A program made the translations under genes and the position numbers. Below, piece by piece: positions 54,729-64,000 of a stretch of DNA of 64,000 bases. How positions within the stretch are numbered: the stretch's first letter is position 1; every line of letters starts with the position of its first letter. Source of the stretch: Quillaja saponaria (taxonomy: Eukaryota > Streptophyta > Magnoliopsida > Fabales > Quillajaceae); the NCBI GenBank assembly GCA_029379385.1, contig CM055613.1, positions 21,859,652 to 21,923,651 on the forward strand, read 5' to 3'. The notes below the pieces were generated by a model, which saw only the letters and a program-made list of their open reading frames with translations, had not been told where the DNA came from and did not search any database.

Positions 54729-56094
54729 TGATAACTCTAGAATAAAGGAGTTTTTTTACTATAAATTTAATTCATATTTGATCATAATCTTGATATTTTA
54801 AGTTAGAGTACTAGTTAAATAAAGTGTTAAAGTTGTTTTAGGTTGTTTTTAAGGATTTTGTAGAGTTTTTATCTCAATTAGGAGTAGTTTTCTAAATTTT
54901 GATATTTAAGTTGTTTTAGGTGCTTTTGCACTGTCCCAGTATGAATTAAAGAAGGGAAGTTGATTAACTAGCACCGTAGCGCTGCATAAAATGAATCTGC
55001 GGCACCCCAAAATGGAGAATTGAGGGAAAAAGGCAGAGAGAACAACGTCATAGCACTATCATTACGAAGCCGCAACGATGAAGGATGAGTCCTATTGAGA
55101 TTATACAGATCTTGTGAAGCAGCAACGCCATATATGTTTAAGTAGCACCGCTTGTACAGATTTTAAGGAATTTGAAAACTTTAAGTTTATCCAAAATAGA
55201 AGGAAAAAGGCTATAAAAAGAAGAGGAGGGTTAAGGTTTAGAAATAGTTTGGAGTTCGTGATAGAGAAGAGATTGAGCGTGCTTTGGAGCTAGAGGAGCA
55301 AGGGATTTAAGGAGCTTGAAGACTGCCATCTTTATAGTTTTTCGTTATTCCTTTATTTCTTTGTATGTTCGTTATTATTTGCTTAGTAGTAGTCATGCTT
55401 ACATCTAGTAACATGAACTAATTCCTTTTTCTAGGTTTATGATGGAACTCACATGTAGTTTGATTTAGTTTTATTCATGGATTGCTTAGATTTTGGTATT
55501 TATGTTATTTATATCATTCTATGTTTATTACTGCTAATTGTTTGATCACCAATTAGATAGATCTGGTAATCTGGGTAATCTGGAGGAACCTTAGTAGTAG
55601 ATAGCACATGTTTGAATTCTTTCACTTTATTGATTGAATTTGATTCACATATAGAATAGACATATACCTAAATACCATGTGTAGCCAATTAGGGGTGTTA
55701 TTAGTGAATCTTATTTAATTTAGTTCTCATAGACATATAGTGAAATGATTAAATAAGGTATGAATTATAAGCAATTGAAAGATTCTTATATTTAACTTGG
55801 AACCCTAGGTTAATAACATAATATCAAAACTGAGCATGATAGGATAAAGGTAATTCAAATGAAGTATAAGTGAAATCATATTCCTAGCTCTTCTCTACAT
55901 AATCTCAAGTTCAGTTATTTTATTTGTTTGTTTTATTTTAATCATAAATCTCAATTATTCAATTGTCTGGATAATTTTAGAATTGGTAAATTTTAGTACT
56001 TGACTTGATAGACTTAATTCCACCTAGGAATGATCTCACTTACTCTTTATTACTTGTTTAAACGATATGTGCGCGTGTAGGAATTCACATAACA
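54729..56094 (+). mobile_element. Solo LTR (1,366 bp), Athila-type
   Basis: Starts TGATAACTCTAG and ends TTCACATAACA, flanked by GCCGG/GCTGA. Collinear with the 3' LTR at 26,936-28,441 (GTTTTAGGTGCTTTTGCACTGTCC, TAATTCCACCTAGGAATGATC, GTGCGCGTG). The surrounding LTR DNA is continuous in a second copy at 59.9 kb without this insert, which proves insertion. GC-rich words (AGCACCGTAGCGCTGC, GCGGCACC) at 54,970-55,150. No interior domains. Confidence 0.92.
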
Positions 56095-56573
56095 GCTGAC
56101 CATTCACACACACTTACAATTAATTATCACTCATTATTACATAAATTCTTATAGCTTCACTTATTGCCACTTGTCAATTGCTTCCATTCCATCATTACTC
56201 CTATTTATTGTTTCATAAATGCATCTTTTATCTAGTCTTGCCACCTAGACCACCTTCTTTTCCCCAAATGGTACTTCCATGCATGCTTACATTCAAAACC
56301 ATGTATTAAGACATCATCATTTCTTAATTTAATGATCTTGTCTCCTCATTAATGCCTTCCTCCACCAAAAATTCACTTGTTTTCCTCTTTTTCATTTTAG
56401 TCCTCAATTTCCTGATTTTCAATTTAATTCTCCATATCACCTATTCTCCGTATCACAACATCATACCTATCTTTTTACTCCTTAAAATAATAAACAGGAA
56501 TTTACATCTCGATACAATAAAATGGATCATGTACTTTTCACATCTTGGTAAGCAATCCAAGGGTGCTACAATT
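56095..56573 (-). mobile_element. Gypsy LTR, minus orientation, proximal part
   Basis: Collinear with 59,954-60,617 (ACACACTTACAATTAATT, CAATTTCCTGATTTTCAATT, AATAAACAGGAATTTA, AAGGGTGCTACA). The boundary word AGGGTGCTACA at 56,563-56,573 corresponds to GGGGTGTTACA in the other copy, i.e. the LTR start TGTAACACCCC on the minus strand. Confidence 0.7.
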
Positions 56574-56878
56574 AATAAGATAATATATATGAGAATTGTA
56601 ATTTGGAACAATTGAAATTAATAAACTTGAGTTAAAATTTTAAATAATGGAATACAAAAGTTTGGTGATTTGGAACCAAGTAAGGACTGTGAAACCCTAA
56701 ACTATTAGAGAAAACCGTGAATAATTGGATTTGGACTTGGATTGGACAATTGACAGACTCGTGAATTGAGAAACGAAATAGGACCAAGGACTGAAGCTAG
56801 TCAATGGAAAAATTGTGGAGCTTGTAAATTGTAAACTATATAATACGATAACAAGTACATATATGCATGTCTTATATG
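56574..56878 (+). repeat. Fragment shared with 60,618-60,920
   Basis: ATTAATAAGATAATATATATGAGAATTG ... GTTTGGTGATTTGGAACC ... AAACTATATAATACGATAACA matches 60,618-60,905 in the same orientation. It fills the gap between the LTR start and the truncated integrase. Confidence 0.75.
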
Positions 56879-57420
56879 TAAACCTAGGATCACAGTCTGA
56901 TACAATACTTACTGGTACACTATGCAACTGCACAACTTCCTTTATATACAATTTAGCCAACTTATGTAGCGAATACAATATCTTAATGGGTAAGAAATAA
57001 GATGACTTTTAATCTATCAACTATTACCCAAATCGCATCATAACTACTCGATGTCCTAGGTAAGTCTACAATGAAATCCATCAAAATACTCTCCCATTTC
57101 CACTCTGTAATATCTAACAATCGTAACAATCTTTCTGGCTTTTGGTATTCTACTGTCACTCTCTGACACTGTTAGACACCTCGACATGAACTAGGCTATA
57201 TCTTACTTCATTCCACTCCACCAAAATTGTTTCCTCAAATCCTTATACATCCTTGTAGCTCCTAAATGAACCGAATACCTATTCTTATGAGTTTTATCTA
57301 AGATCAATTGCATAATACTAATATCCTCTGGTACACACAAATCGATCTTGAAACTCTAATTCTCCTTCCTCATAAATCCTAAAATCTCCCAATTCTCTTG
57401 ACATCATTTCTGCTTTATCT
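56879..57420 (-). pseudogene. Tekay/Del-like integrase, truncated
   Basis: Reading leftwards, CQR and WKWESILMDFIVDLPRTSSS (first catalytic Asp in MDF), AIWVIVDRL, FLPIKILYSLHKLAKLYIKE and LHSVPVSIVSDCDPRFT (second catalytic Asp in SDCD) are clear. The protein stops at PRFTYKT, before the catalytic Glu, where the repeat at 56,878 begins. Frameshifts near 57,000-57,060 and stops throughout. The sequence belongs to the chromovirus branch of Ty3/gypsy. Confidence 0.85.
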
Positions 57421-58760
57421 TACTTTCTAAATCATCTACTAAAGTATTTTTAATTATATGCCTCAAATCCGTCTGAATCCACAAAGAACACATACTAATG
57501 ACTTATGACTCCCGAACGTTGTTTAATCATCTTAAAAATCAAAGCTTGAGAATCTTCCAATAGCCTATATTCATTAATCATCAACCGAGATATGTGACAA
57601 GATTTCCTACTTAAGGCATCTGCTACTACATTTGCCTTACCTAGATATAGTCCTTCAAAATTCAATACACCTTCTATGCCTCATATTGAACTTCTATGAT
57701 CCGTATAAACCTTAAATTTCTCTTAAAAAAGATAATGTCTACAAATTTTCAAGGCAAAGACTACCACAAGCTAACTCCAAATCATGAGTGGGATAATTCT
57801 TCTCATTAGGTCGCAACTGCCTAAATGCATAAGCTACTACTCTACCTTGTTGCATCAAGACACATCCAAACATTTTCTTGAAGTATCATTGTAGACAGTG
57901 AAACTCTCAAATGAATTTGGAATGATCAACACTGGGGCAGTCATTAACCTTTCCTTCAATTTCTAAAAACTTTGCTCACACTTAAGCGTCCATTCTTGCT
58001 TCATAACCTTCCTAGTTAAACGAGTAAGTGGCATGGCTATTCTAGAAAATCTTGGGACGAATCTTCTATAATAACCAGTAAAGCCAAAGAAACTTCTAAT
58101 TTTCATCATACTCCTAGGTGTCTCCCAAGCTATCACTGCTTATATTTTCTTAAGATTTGCAACCACTCCATCCTTATTCATCACATGACCTAAAAATTGG
58201 ATCTCTTTCAACCAAAAATCACACTTACTAAACTTAGCATATAGTTTATTTTCTCTCAATAAATCCAATGTTAACCTCAAATACTTCTTATGCTCTTATT
58301 CATTCCTTGAATAGATTAAAATATCATCAATGAACACTATTATAAAGTCATCCAAATATGACCTAAAGACTCTATTCATCAAATCCATAAATGCAGTAGG
58401 AGCATTAGTTAATCCAAACGGCATAACTAAAAACTCAATGTCCATACCTGGTCCTCAAAGTCGTTTTCGGTATATCAGCCTTCCTAACCTTTAATTGATG
58501 ACAACCAGAGCTCAAATCAATTTTAGAAAATAATAACGCTCCTCTCAACTGATCTAACAGATCATTAATCCTAAGCAAAGGATACTTATTCTTAATCATC
58601 ACCTTATTCAATTGCATATAGTCTATACATAAGCACACACACTAGGTCGGATGTATCCCTTGTCTAACAACTCTTCGAGTTGCTTTTTTAGTTCCTCTAG
58701 TTTTATAGGTGTCATCCTATATAGGGTTTTAGAAATAGGCATTGTTCCTAGAATAAGGTG
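57421..58760 (-). pseudogene. Tekay/Del-like reverse transcriptase and RNase H
   Basis: Reading leftwards from 58,760: [26 protein letters not shown], then [41 protein letters not shown] (58,435-58,638), and after a frameshift [11 protein letters not shown], the active site FIDDILIYS (about 58,310-58,336), NKLYAKFSKCDFW and FFGFTGYYRRFVPRF. RNase H is reduced: an [12 protein letters not shown] start near 57,930, then TDHRS and GKANVVADALSRK (57,590-57,650) with sequence between them missing. Not functional. Confidence 0.88.
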
Positions 58761-59220
58761 AATTGCAAAATTATATTTCTCTATCAAGCGACAAGACAAT
58801 CCCTAATTACCAGAATATCTTCTAACTTCTTTTCCTCATTTCTAGTTTCCGTAGCAAGGGCTAAATATCCTTTACAATCCTTCCTCAAAAGTCTTTTGGC
58901 TTACAAAGCAGACACCAGGGGTACTTCTAACCCTTCTTTTACTACCATTGTCAACACAACAGGCATCATCACTGTCTTACTTTTACAATCCAAAAGTACT
59001 TGTTAAGCCATCAACCAATCCATCCTTAGAATTACGTTAAAATCAGCTATCGGCAAATAGATCAAGTCTTGCAGATTTAATAAGCACGTACTTTTGATTA
59101 CGTTCGAGCCTCTTGTTTAGTCATATACACCCGTCCTAGTGTAGCTAGTCTCCCTACTGTTGATTTTCTATTTCTTGAAGGACAATTTCATTAGAAATGT
59201 CCTTCTTAAGCTTCAGTCGT
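58761..59220 (-). pseudogene. Tekay/Del-like protease region and gag end
   Basis: On the minus strand GRVYMTKQEAR (gag/protease junction type) lies near 59,100-59,140, followed by DLIYLPIADFNVIL-MDWL and LDCKSKTV, the end of the aspartic protease and the start of the RT linker (EVPLVSAL). The DTGA catalytic segment itself is missing, so the protease is deleted in its centre. To the right it meets LTR sequence at about 59,222, so gag is absent. Confidence 0.7.
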
Positions 59221-59221
59221 T

Positions 59222-60617
59222 GATCAATTAAACTCATTAAATCCTACATTCGTACATAACCAATTTTATAGATTAATTCCAAATCTATATCCTAATTAAC
59301 ATAATTCGACTAGATTTAGAATTTAAATTGAAGAATTTATACCACAATTTAGCTAATCCTTGAAATCCTCCTTTGTACAAATTCTCTAGCCACGAGTCCG
59401 TTGATCATACATGCAATGCTAGATCTAGACTCCACATCTCGAATTAAGCTACTTCTCAAATTTTAACTTAATTCCGACTCTTGGTTTGTGTTCTATCGAT
59501 TTTCTTTGTTTTCTCTCTCTTTCCTCCTACTCTCACAGCTCACTCTCTAATTCTCTCTAACTTTCTATTGATCATGTTTTACTCCTATTTATAAGCCTAA
59601 TTCTTATAGTTTTAGTCTCTATTATCTTATACTATATCCCTAATCACATAATTACCTATCCTATCCCATGCATTTCAAGCCCATGCATGAGACTTGCTTA
59701 TATAAAAAGTCATTCCCTCTCCTTTCACCTTGGCATCCCCTCATATCTACTGTCACATTATTACCTTCTTTCATTTTACATTACTTACTCACTTGCCACA
59801 TAGCTTCACCTCATTCCGCCACCTATGCTCTCCATGCATCAAAATTCCTTCTATATTCGCCATATTACCCTTGCATGCATCAGTTCCCTTTTTTTTATGA
59901 CACAAACTTTTATACATATCACTTGTATGACACCTATCATTATTACACCCGTAGCCGGCCACTCAGACACACTTACAATTAATTCTCATTCATCATTACA
60001 TATATTCTTATAACTTCTTTTGTTGCCACTTGTCAATTTCTTCCATTTCTTAATTACTCTTATTTATTGCTTTACAAAAGCATCTTTTATCTAGCCTTGC
60101 CACCTAGCATTAACCTAGACCATCCTTCTTTTGCCACATGGTACGTCCATGCAAACTACCATAAAAACCATATATTAAAACCATGGTTTCACAAGACATC
60201 ATCATTTCGTAATTTAACGCTCTTGTCTTCTCATTAATGCCTTCCTCCATCGAAAATTCACTCATTTCCCTTAAGTTTTCCTCTTTTTCATTTTAGTCCT
60301 CAATTTCCTAATTTTCAATTTAATCCTCCTTATCACCTATTTTCAATTAAAATTTTATTTTACACCTATTTATTGTATGTTGGACATACATTGGAAAATT
60401 ATGATTTCTACTAATTTATTCCTTTCCTTCACTACCTTAATATGTGAACTGTTTTACTCTCTTAAGTCTAATATGCATATTCCTTTTCAAGTTTATTCTA
60501 TCATAAAATCATACCTATCTCTTTACTCCTTAAAATAATTAACAGGAATTTATGTCTCGATGCAATAAAATCAATCATATCCCTTTCACCTCTTGGTCAG
60601 CAGTCAGGGGTGTTACA
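59222..60617 (-). mobile_element. Gypsy LTR, minus orientation, second copy
   Basis: Collinear with 54,124-54,728 plus 56,095-56,573. Contains the TATA-like TATAAATAGGAGTAAAAC on the minus strand (near 59,575-59,595) and begins, minus strand, TGTAACACCCCTGACTGC at 60,617. It is truncated at its downstream end (59,222), where pol follows without primer site or gag. Confidence 0.72.
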
Positions 60618-62420
60618 ATTAAAAGATAATATATATTAGAATTGTAATTTGGAACAATTGAAACTAATAAACTTTAGTTAAAAAATTTAAATAATTGAAT
60701 ACTAAAGTTTGGTGACTTGGAACCCAAGCAAGGACGGTGGAATCCTAAACTATTAGAGAAAACCGTAAACAATTAGATTTAGACCTAGACTGCACAATTG
60801 ATGGGCTTGTGAATTGAGAAATGAAATTGGATTGAGGAACGAAGCTAGATTGTGGACAAATTATGGAACTGTAAATTGTAAACTATATAATACGGTAACA
60901 GGTAGATATATGCATATATCATGAAAATGTGTTTTCTGTGTGTGTGAGTTATAACTATCAAATTTTCTCCTGGAAAACTCTACCGTATGTATGCATTGAT
61001 CATGTGTGTAATTTTAAGAAAAATATGATGAAAATTTCATACTTGGTATTTCTTGTGAAATTGCATGGTGTATGAATGATGAATTATGGAATGTGGTATT
61101 GGATTGATTAGTGTGAACCGATACAGGAGATTGGATTGCTGAAGAGCCAATGTGTGAGTAAGCTTGTGTTGATAAAGCACCCATGCAGGGAAGGTTCGAC
61201 TAAGATCAGATCTCTTGTTTGAAGATCCTAGACTCGTAGTGGATTAGATCCTTTGAATACTCAATAGCCTTGATCTGAAGAGGGATGTTTCCCATCAGAC
61301 TAGCCCAACCCGTAGATAGTCCATAGCGTTCATGTTTAGTTTACATGCATACATTGCATCTCTATGATTTTATAATATTGGACATCTATTTGTTTTGAAA
61401 ATTTATCTGTATATATTTGTTGAGATTTTGTCACATTTATTTGTAAACTGGTGTTTCAGATTGATTATATAGATAAAGATGTTGCATTACTTTAGTGGTA
61501 GTGCTACATGGTGCTCTTATATGCAGCAAGTAGGTCTGGTTACTCATGTACAATAGTACGCGTTCTTCTCGAGTGAGTATATCTACATTGGTCCTCTAGT
61601 TGAGGACTACCCAATAGAGGACGTGGTGGATGTGCCAATGCCATAGGGTCTAGCAGGTGGTTTGGTGATTGAAGAGATTATGGAGGAGAAGCAAGTGATA
61701 GTTGTGTCGATGGTGGAGTCATTGATTGAGCCAGTATGGTTACCAGACCAGGTGCATTAGGATGATCAGGATATTATAGAGGAGTATCTAAAGGAGGATC
61801 TATTCTGGGCCGACTATTCGATGCATAGCGAGATAGTCAACCTTGATGTAGACATGTAGACTGAGTTGTCATGGAGATATTTTTGGCATAAGTCTCGAAT
61901 GAGATGGTGAATGAACATCTTTTGTTAGGTATGTATACTAGATCTGAGTGGGTTGTTGTGGTGATTTTTGGATGTATAGGGATGTCAAGTTGAGCAATAA
62001 CGAGATTATTTTAATGGATTAGATAGTCCATTGATAAACTTATTTTTGATCCTATACTTCATACTTATGATGCATGATTATGAGACTAGTGTAGCATACT
62101 TATAACTTTGATAGTTACATTATAAGTACATGTTTTGAGTATTGTATATTTCGATGTTTGCATTAGTTGTACGCATATGATTATTTTTGGTTATGGCCAA
62201 TAAGTTTAAATATTAAGCAAGTTTTCTATCTTAATGGCACTACGTCGTATTTTAATAATGAAGTTTTGCTATGGTATTGTGAAGTTATATGTTAGTAAGG
62301 CCATATATAACCATCTATTATCGGGTTAGATTTGGAGTTAGTAGCTATAATATTCCTATGTGTTATATGGTAATTGAGACATTGGATGTTGATATTATCC
62401 TATAGTATACAGGGGTGTTA
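60618..62420 (+). mobile_element. Gypsy LTR downstream half, plus orientation
   Basis: 60,720-61,560 matches the reverse complement of 52,940-53,800 (TAGATATATGCATAT, TGCATTGATCATG, GCATGGTGT, AAACTGGTGTTTCAGATTGAT). It ends CAGGGGTGTTACA at 62,408-62,420, the mirror of the TGTAACACCCCTG start. With the minus-oriented half to its left it forms a back-to-back arrangement. Confidence 0.65.
61530..61920 (+). pseudogene. Acidic ORF remnant within LTR
   Basis: The plus strand reads SSEYIYIGPLVEDYPIEDVV, DVPMP (stop), GLAGGLVIEEIMEEKQVIVV, LIEPVWLPDQVH (stop), DQDIIEEYLKEDLFWADY, HSEIVNLDVDM (stop) and ELSWRYFWHKSRMRW (stop). It is one frame with three internal stops, strongly acidic, ending in a basic Trp-rich tail. 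The similar remnant at 48.6 kb also lies near an LTR end. I do not recognise a family. Confidence 0.5.
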
Positions 62421-62425
62421 CATTG

Positions 62426-62540
62426 GGCCTTGGCCTTGGCCTTGACCCTTGGCTTGGGTTGTGGCCCTTGGTCTTGGCTTGGGTCGTGGGCCTTGGTCTT
62501 GGCTTGGGCCGTGAACCTTGACCCTTGGCTTGCGCTGATT
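62426..62540 (+). repeat. GC-rich minisatellite (GGCCTTGG/GGCTTGGG words)
   Basis: About 115 bp of CTTGG-based repeats with a longer period of roughly 28-30 bp (GGTCTTGGCTTGGGTCGTGG). Far richer in G than any neighbour. It lies inside the leader region of the minus-strand element whose primer site is at 62,725. Confidence 0.9.
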
Positions 62541-62570
62541 TTACTAATTTTAGGTTTTGGAACAATTACA

Positions 62571-62600
62571 AAACCCTAACCCTAACCCTAAAAACCTAAA
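62571..62600 (+). repeat. Short telomere-like stretch
   Basis: AAACCCTAACCCTAACCCTA then AAAACCTAAA: about four imperfect copies related to the plant telomere repeat CCCTAAA. Too short to be a telomere. Confidence 0.7.
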
Positions 62601-62724
62601 ACTTTAAAACTCTTTAGGGCTTTTAATAAAAGGTAATTATAAACAAATTCTATAGTATGCTTTAATACTATGAGCATCCATAAAAACCAAGAATCATATA
62701 TAATTAATTGAAATAAATCTCGAG

Positions 62725-62736
62725 GCTCTAATACCA
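62725..62736 (-). promoter_or_regulatory. Primer-binding site, initiator tRNA-Met, one mismatch
   Basis: The minus strand reads TGGTATTAGAGC; one base differs from TGGTATCAGAGC. It is 1 bp from the LTR terminus TGTTGAGAAATC at 62,738. Confidence 0.82.
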
Positions 62737-62737
62737 C

Positions 62738-63640
62738 TGTTGAGAAATCTAGGGATCATGCATATGTAGTGGAATTAAAATTTTCCCAAACCAATAATAT
62801 AGGTATTCAATCAACTATATATAAGAAAGCTAAAGATTAAAACTAACCTCTTGAAGCTTTTCTCACATAGCTAGTTTGATTGTTTAGCAGGAATACTTGG
62901 AGTTCATCCACAAATAGTCAAAACGATTCTCCCAATCAAACATAAAGTATGACCAATGATTACTAAGCTATTTAAATGAATAGAACTCTAATAAAATAGT
63001 TCACACAATTGATTGATTAAAAGCCTTTACCTTTTCGAAAAAGATTTGAAGGAATCGATTCACCCTTACTATACGTGCTTGTTTCTACTTGGTTGAATCA
63101 TCAATGGAGGATTGTCTTTAAAGCAAAAACACCTTTGCTTCAAAAAAGAGGGTCACAATGAAGGAGGAAGAGAGATTTTCAAGAACTCCTTCTTGTACTT
63201 GGATTATCTCTTATGACCGAATTTCCTAACAATATGTCACTTATAATCATTCCTTGTTTAGGTTTTCATTAAACCTAAAGTCCAAGGCCTAAGACACAAA
63301 ACTCCTTTAGTAATTCATAATTCTACTATGATTACTAAAAGGCCTGTAGACTCCTAGTGACCTAAATCCAATTAGGATTCCAAATACAAATAGGATTCCC
63401 ACCAAACTTTTCCTTGACTTTCAAGAAAACAAGTCTTGTCATATATATATTGGTAACGATTGCCATTTTACCCTTATGTTCTTGGAAGTTAACTATTAAT
63501 TCCAAGACTCTATTAATCCTTCTAGGTTCTTAACCTAAGTCAATTAAAGTGTGTAACCCATGAGGTTCTCTCATACGTTAGAAATAAATGTAATTAGATA
63601 CTTTCTATGAAATACGGTTAGATTAAAACACTTCAAAATT
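62738..63640 (-). mobile_element. Copia-type LTR, minus orientation (right edge approximate)
   Basis: Starts TGTTGAGAAATCTAGGGATC beside the primer site. 62,740-63,310 matches 45,020-45,627 and 48,016-48,588. Features on the plus strand include AGCTAGTTTGATTGTTTAGC, CCTTTACCTTTTCG and TAAACCTAAAGTCCAAGGCC. The internal region would lie to the left, but only the leader-like minisatellite is seen; no gag is present. Confidence 0.75.
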
Positions 63641-64000
63641 TAATTTTGATTTTGCTAAACTAACCAGCTTACATTCATATATCAAGATTGATATCTAGCA
63701 GTTTATCATGACCACCCAAGTTAAGATCATTGATCAAACCTTTTAGTGCTTGGTTACCATGTAATTTAATCCTTTCATCAATCATATCCCGAGATTGAAA
63801 TAGGGCAATGATTTTAGTGTCAACCTTATATTTATCTAGATCCATTGGTACTTGAAACATAGTTTATGTTTTGTACCTGAAAGAGATACAAGAAAACTAT
63901 TTTCAAATCTCCTTCACTTTGCAAAGATTCCTAGAACAAGACATACTTGTCTTAAAAGTCCATAGCATATTCATCCTCTTTACCGAGGATGATGATTTAT
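63641..64000 (-). other. Continuation of the copia-type LTR, with short minus frame
   Basis: A 61-codon minus frame (63,675-63,860) begins MFQVPMDLDKYKVDTKI and ends LGGHDKLLDINLDI. It probably lies in the same LTR, whose end is beyond the window; I do not regard it as a gene without further evidence. Confidence 0.35.

Noticed and set aside
59668..59982. 104-codon plus frame rich in Ser, His and Pro
   Set aside because: Same position in the duplicate LTR copy (54,531-54,731) is cut short and shifted; it reflects C/T-rich LTR sequence.
62571..62600. Interstitial telomere marking a chromosome fusion
   Set aside because: Only about four imperfect copies, inside a retrotransposon leader; too short.

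Overview
The window reads as repeat-rich, AT-rich nuclear DNA from a flowering plant, most likely a eudicot. Almost everything recognisable is a transposable element or its debris: Ty3/gypsy elements of the Athila type, Ty3/gypsy elements with a Tekay/Del-like pol, LTRs of Ty1/copia type, a 168-bp satellite, and one integrated plant pararetrovirus (Caulimoviridae). I see no intact host gene, rRNA, tRNA or CRISPR array. All pol genes carry stops or frameshifts. This looks like pericentromeric or similar gene-poor DNA in which elements have nested into one another.

Layout. 1-1354 is a satellite array running off the left edge. 1.4-8.1 kb holds an acidic repeat remnant, LTR fragments (including a minus-strand LTR with its primer site at 3.4 kb) and dispersed repeats. 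8.2-10.2 kb has a copy of an unidentified repeat and the gag start, tRNA-Asp-like primer site and LTR of a minus-strand gypsy element. 10.4-15.3 kb is a minus-strand gypsy element reduced to two LTRs around about 0.8 kb, which contains a 33-bp minisatellite. 15.4-18.8 kb is a tandem array of an unidentified 1.1-1.6 kb unit.

18.8-28.4 kb is a plus-strand Athila-type element without 5' LTR and gag: protease, reverse transcriptase, integrase, env-like ORF, polypurine tract and 3' LTR. It is interrupted by a solo LTR (exact 5-bp target duplication AAACT) and by a second LTR fragment, and it has lost RNase H. 29.5-38.6 kb is an LTR-like sequence split by a circularly permuted, full-length but decayed caulimovirid genome (about 29,709-36,780). 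That genome is bounded by near-identical direct repeats of about 100 bp.

38.6-48.6 kb holds copia-type LTR copies, primer sites and non-coding repeat DNA, including a 1.25 kb direct duplication. 48.6-62.4 kb is a stack of long gypsy LTRs in both orientations around a minus-strand Tekay/Del-like pol pseudogene, with another solo LTR whose empty site is preserved in a duplicate about 4 kb away. 62.4-64 kb has a GC-rich minisatellite, a short telomere-like stretch and a copia-type LTR.

No functional gene network can be inferred. The interest lies in the viral insertion with its unusual flanking duplication, the unidentified tandem unit at 15-19 kb, and LTR features (an acidic ORF, terminal hairpins, GC-rich words) that recur between copies. 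All homology calls come from reading the sequence and general knowledge of these families; no database search was made.
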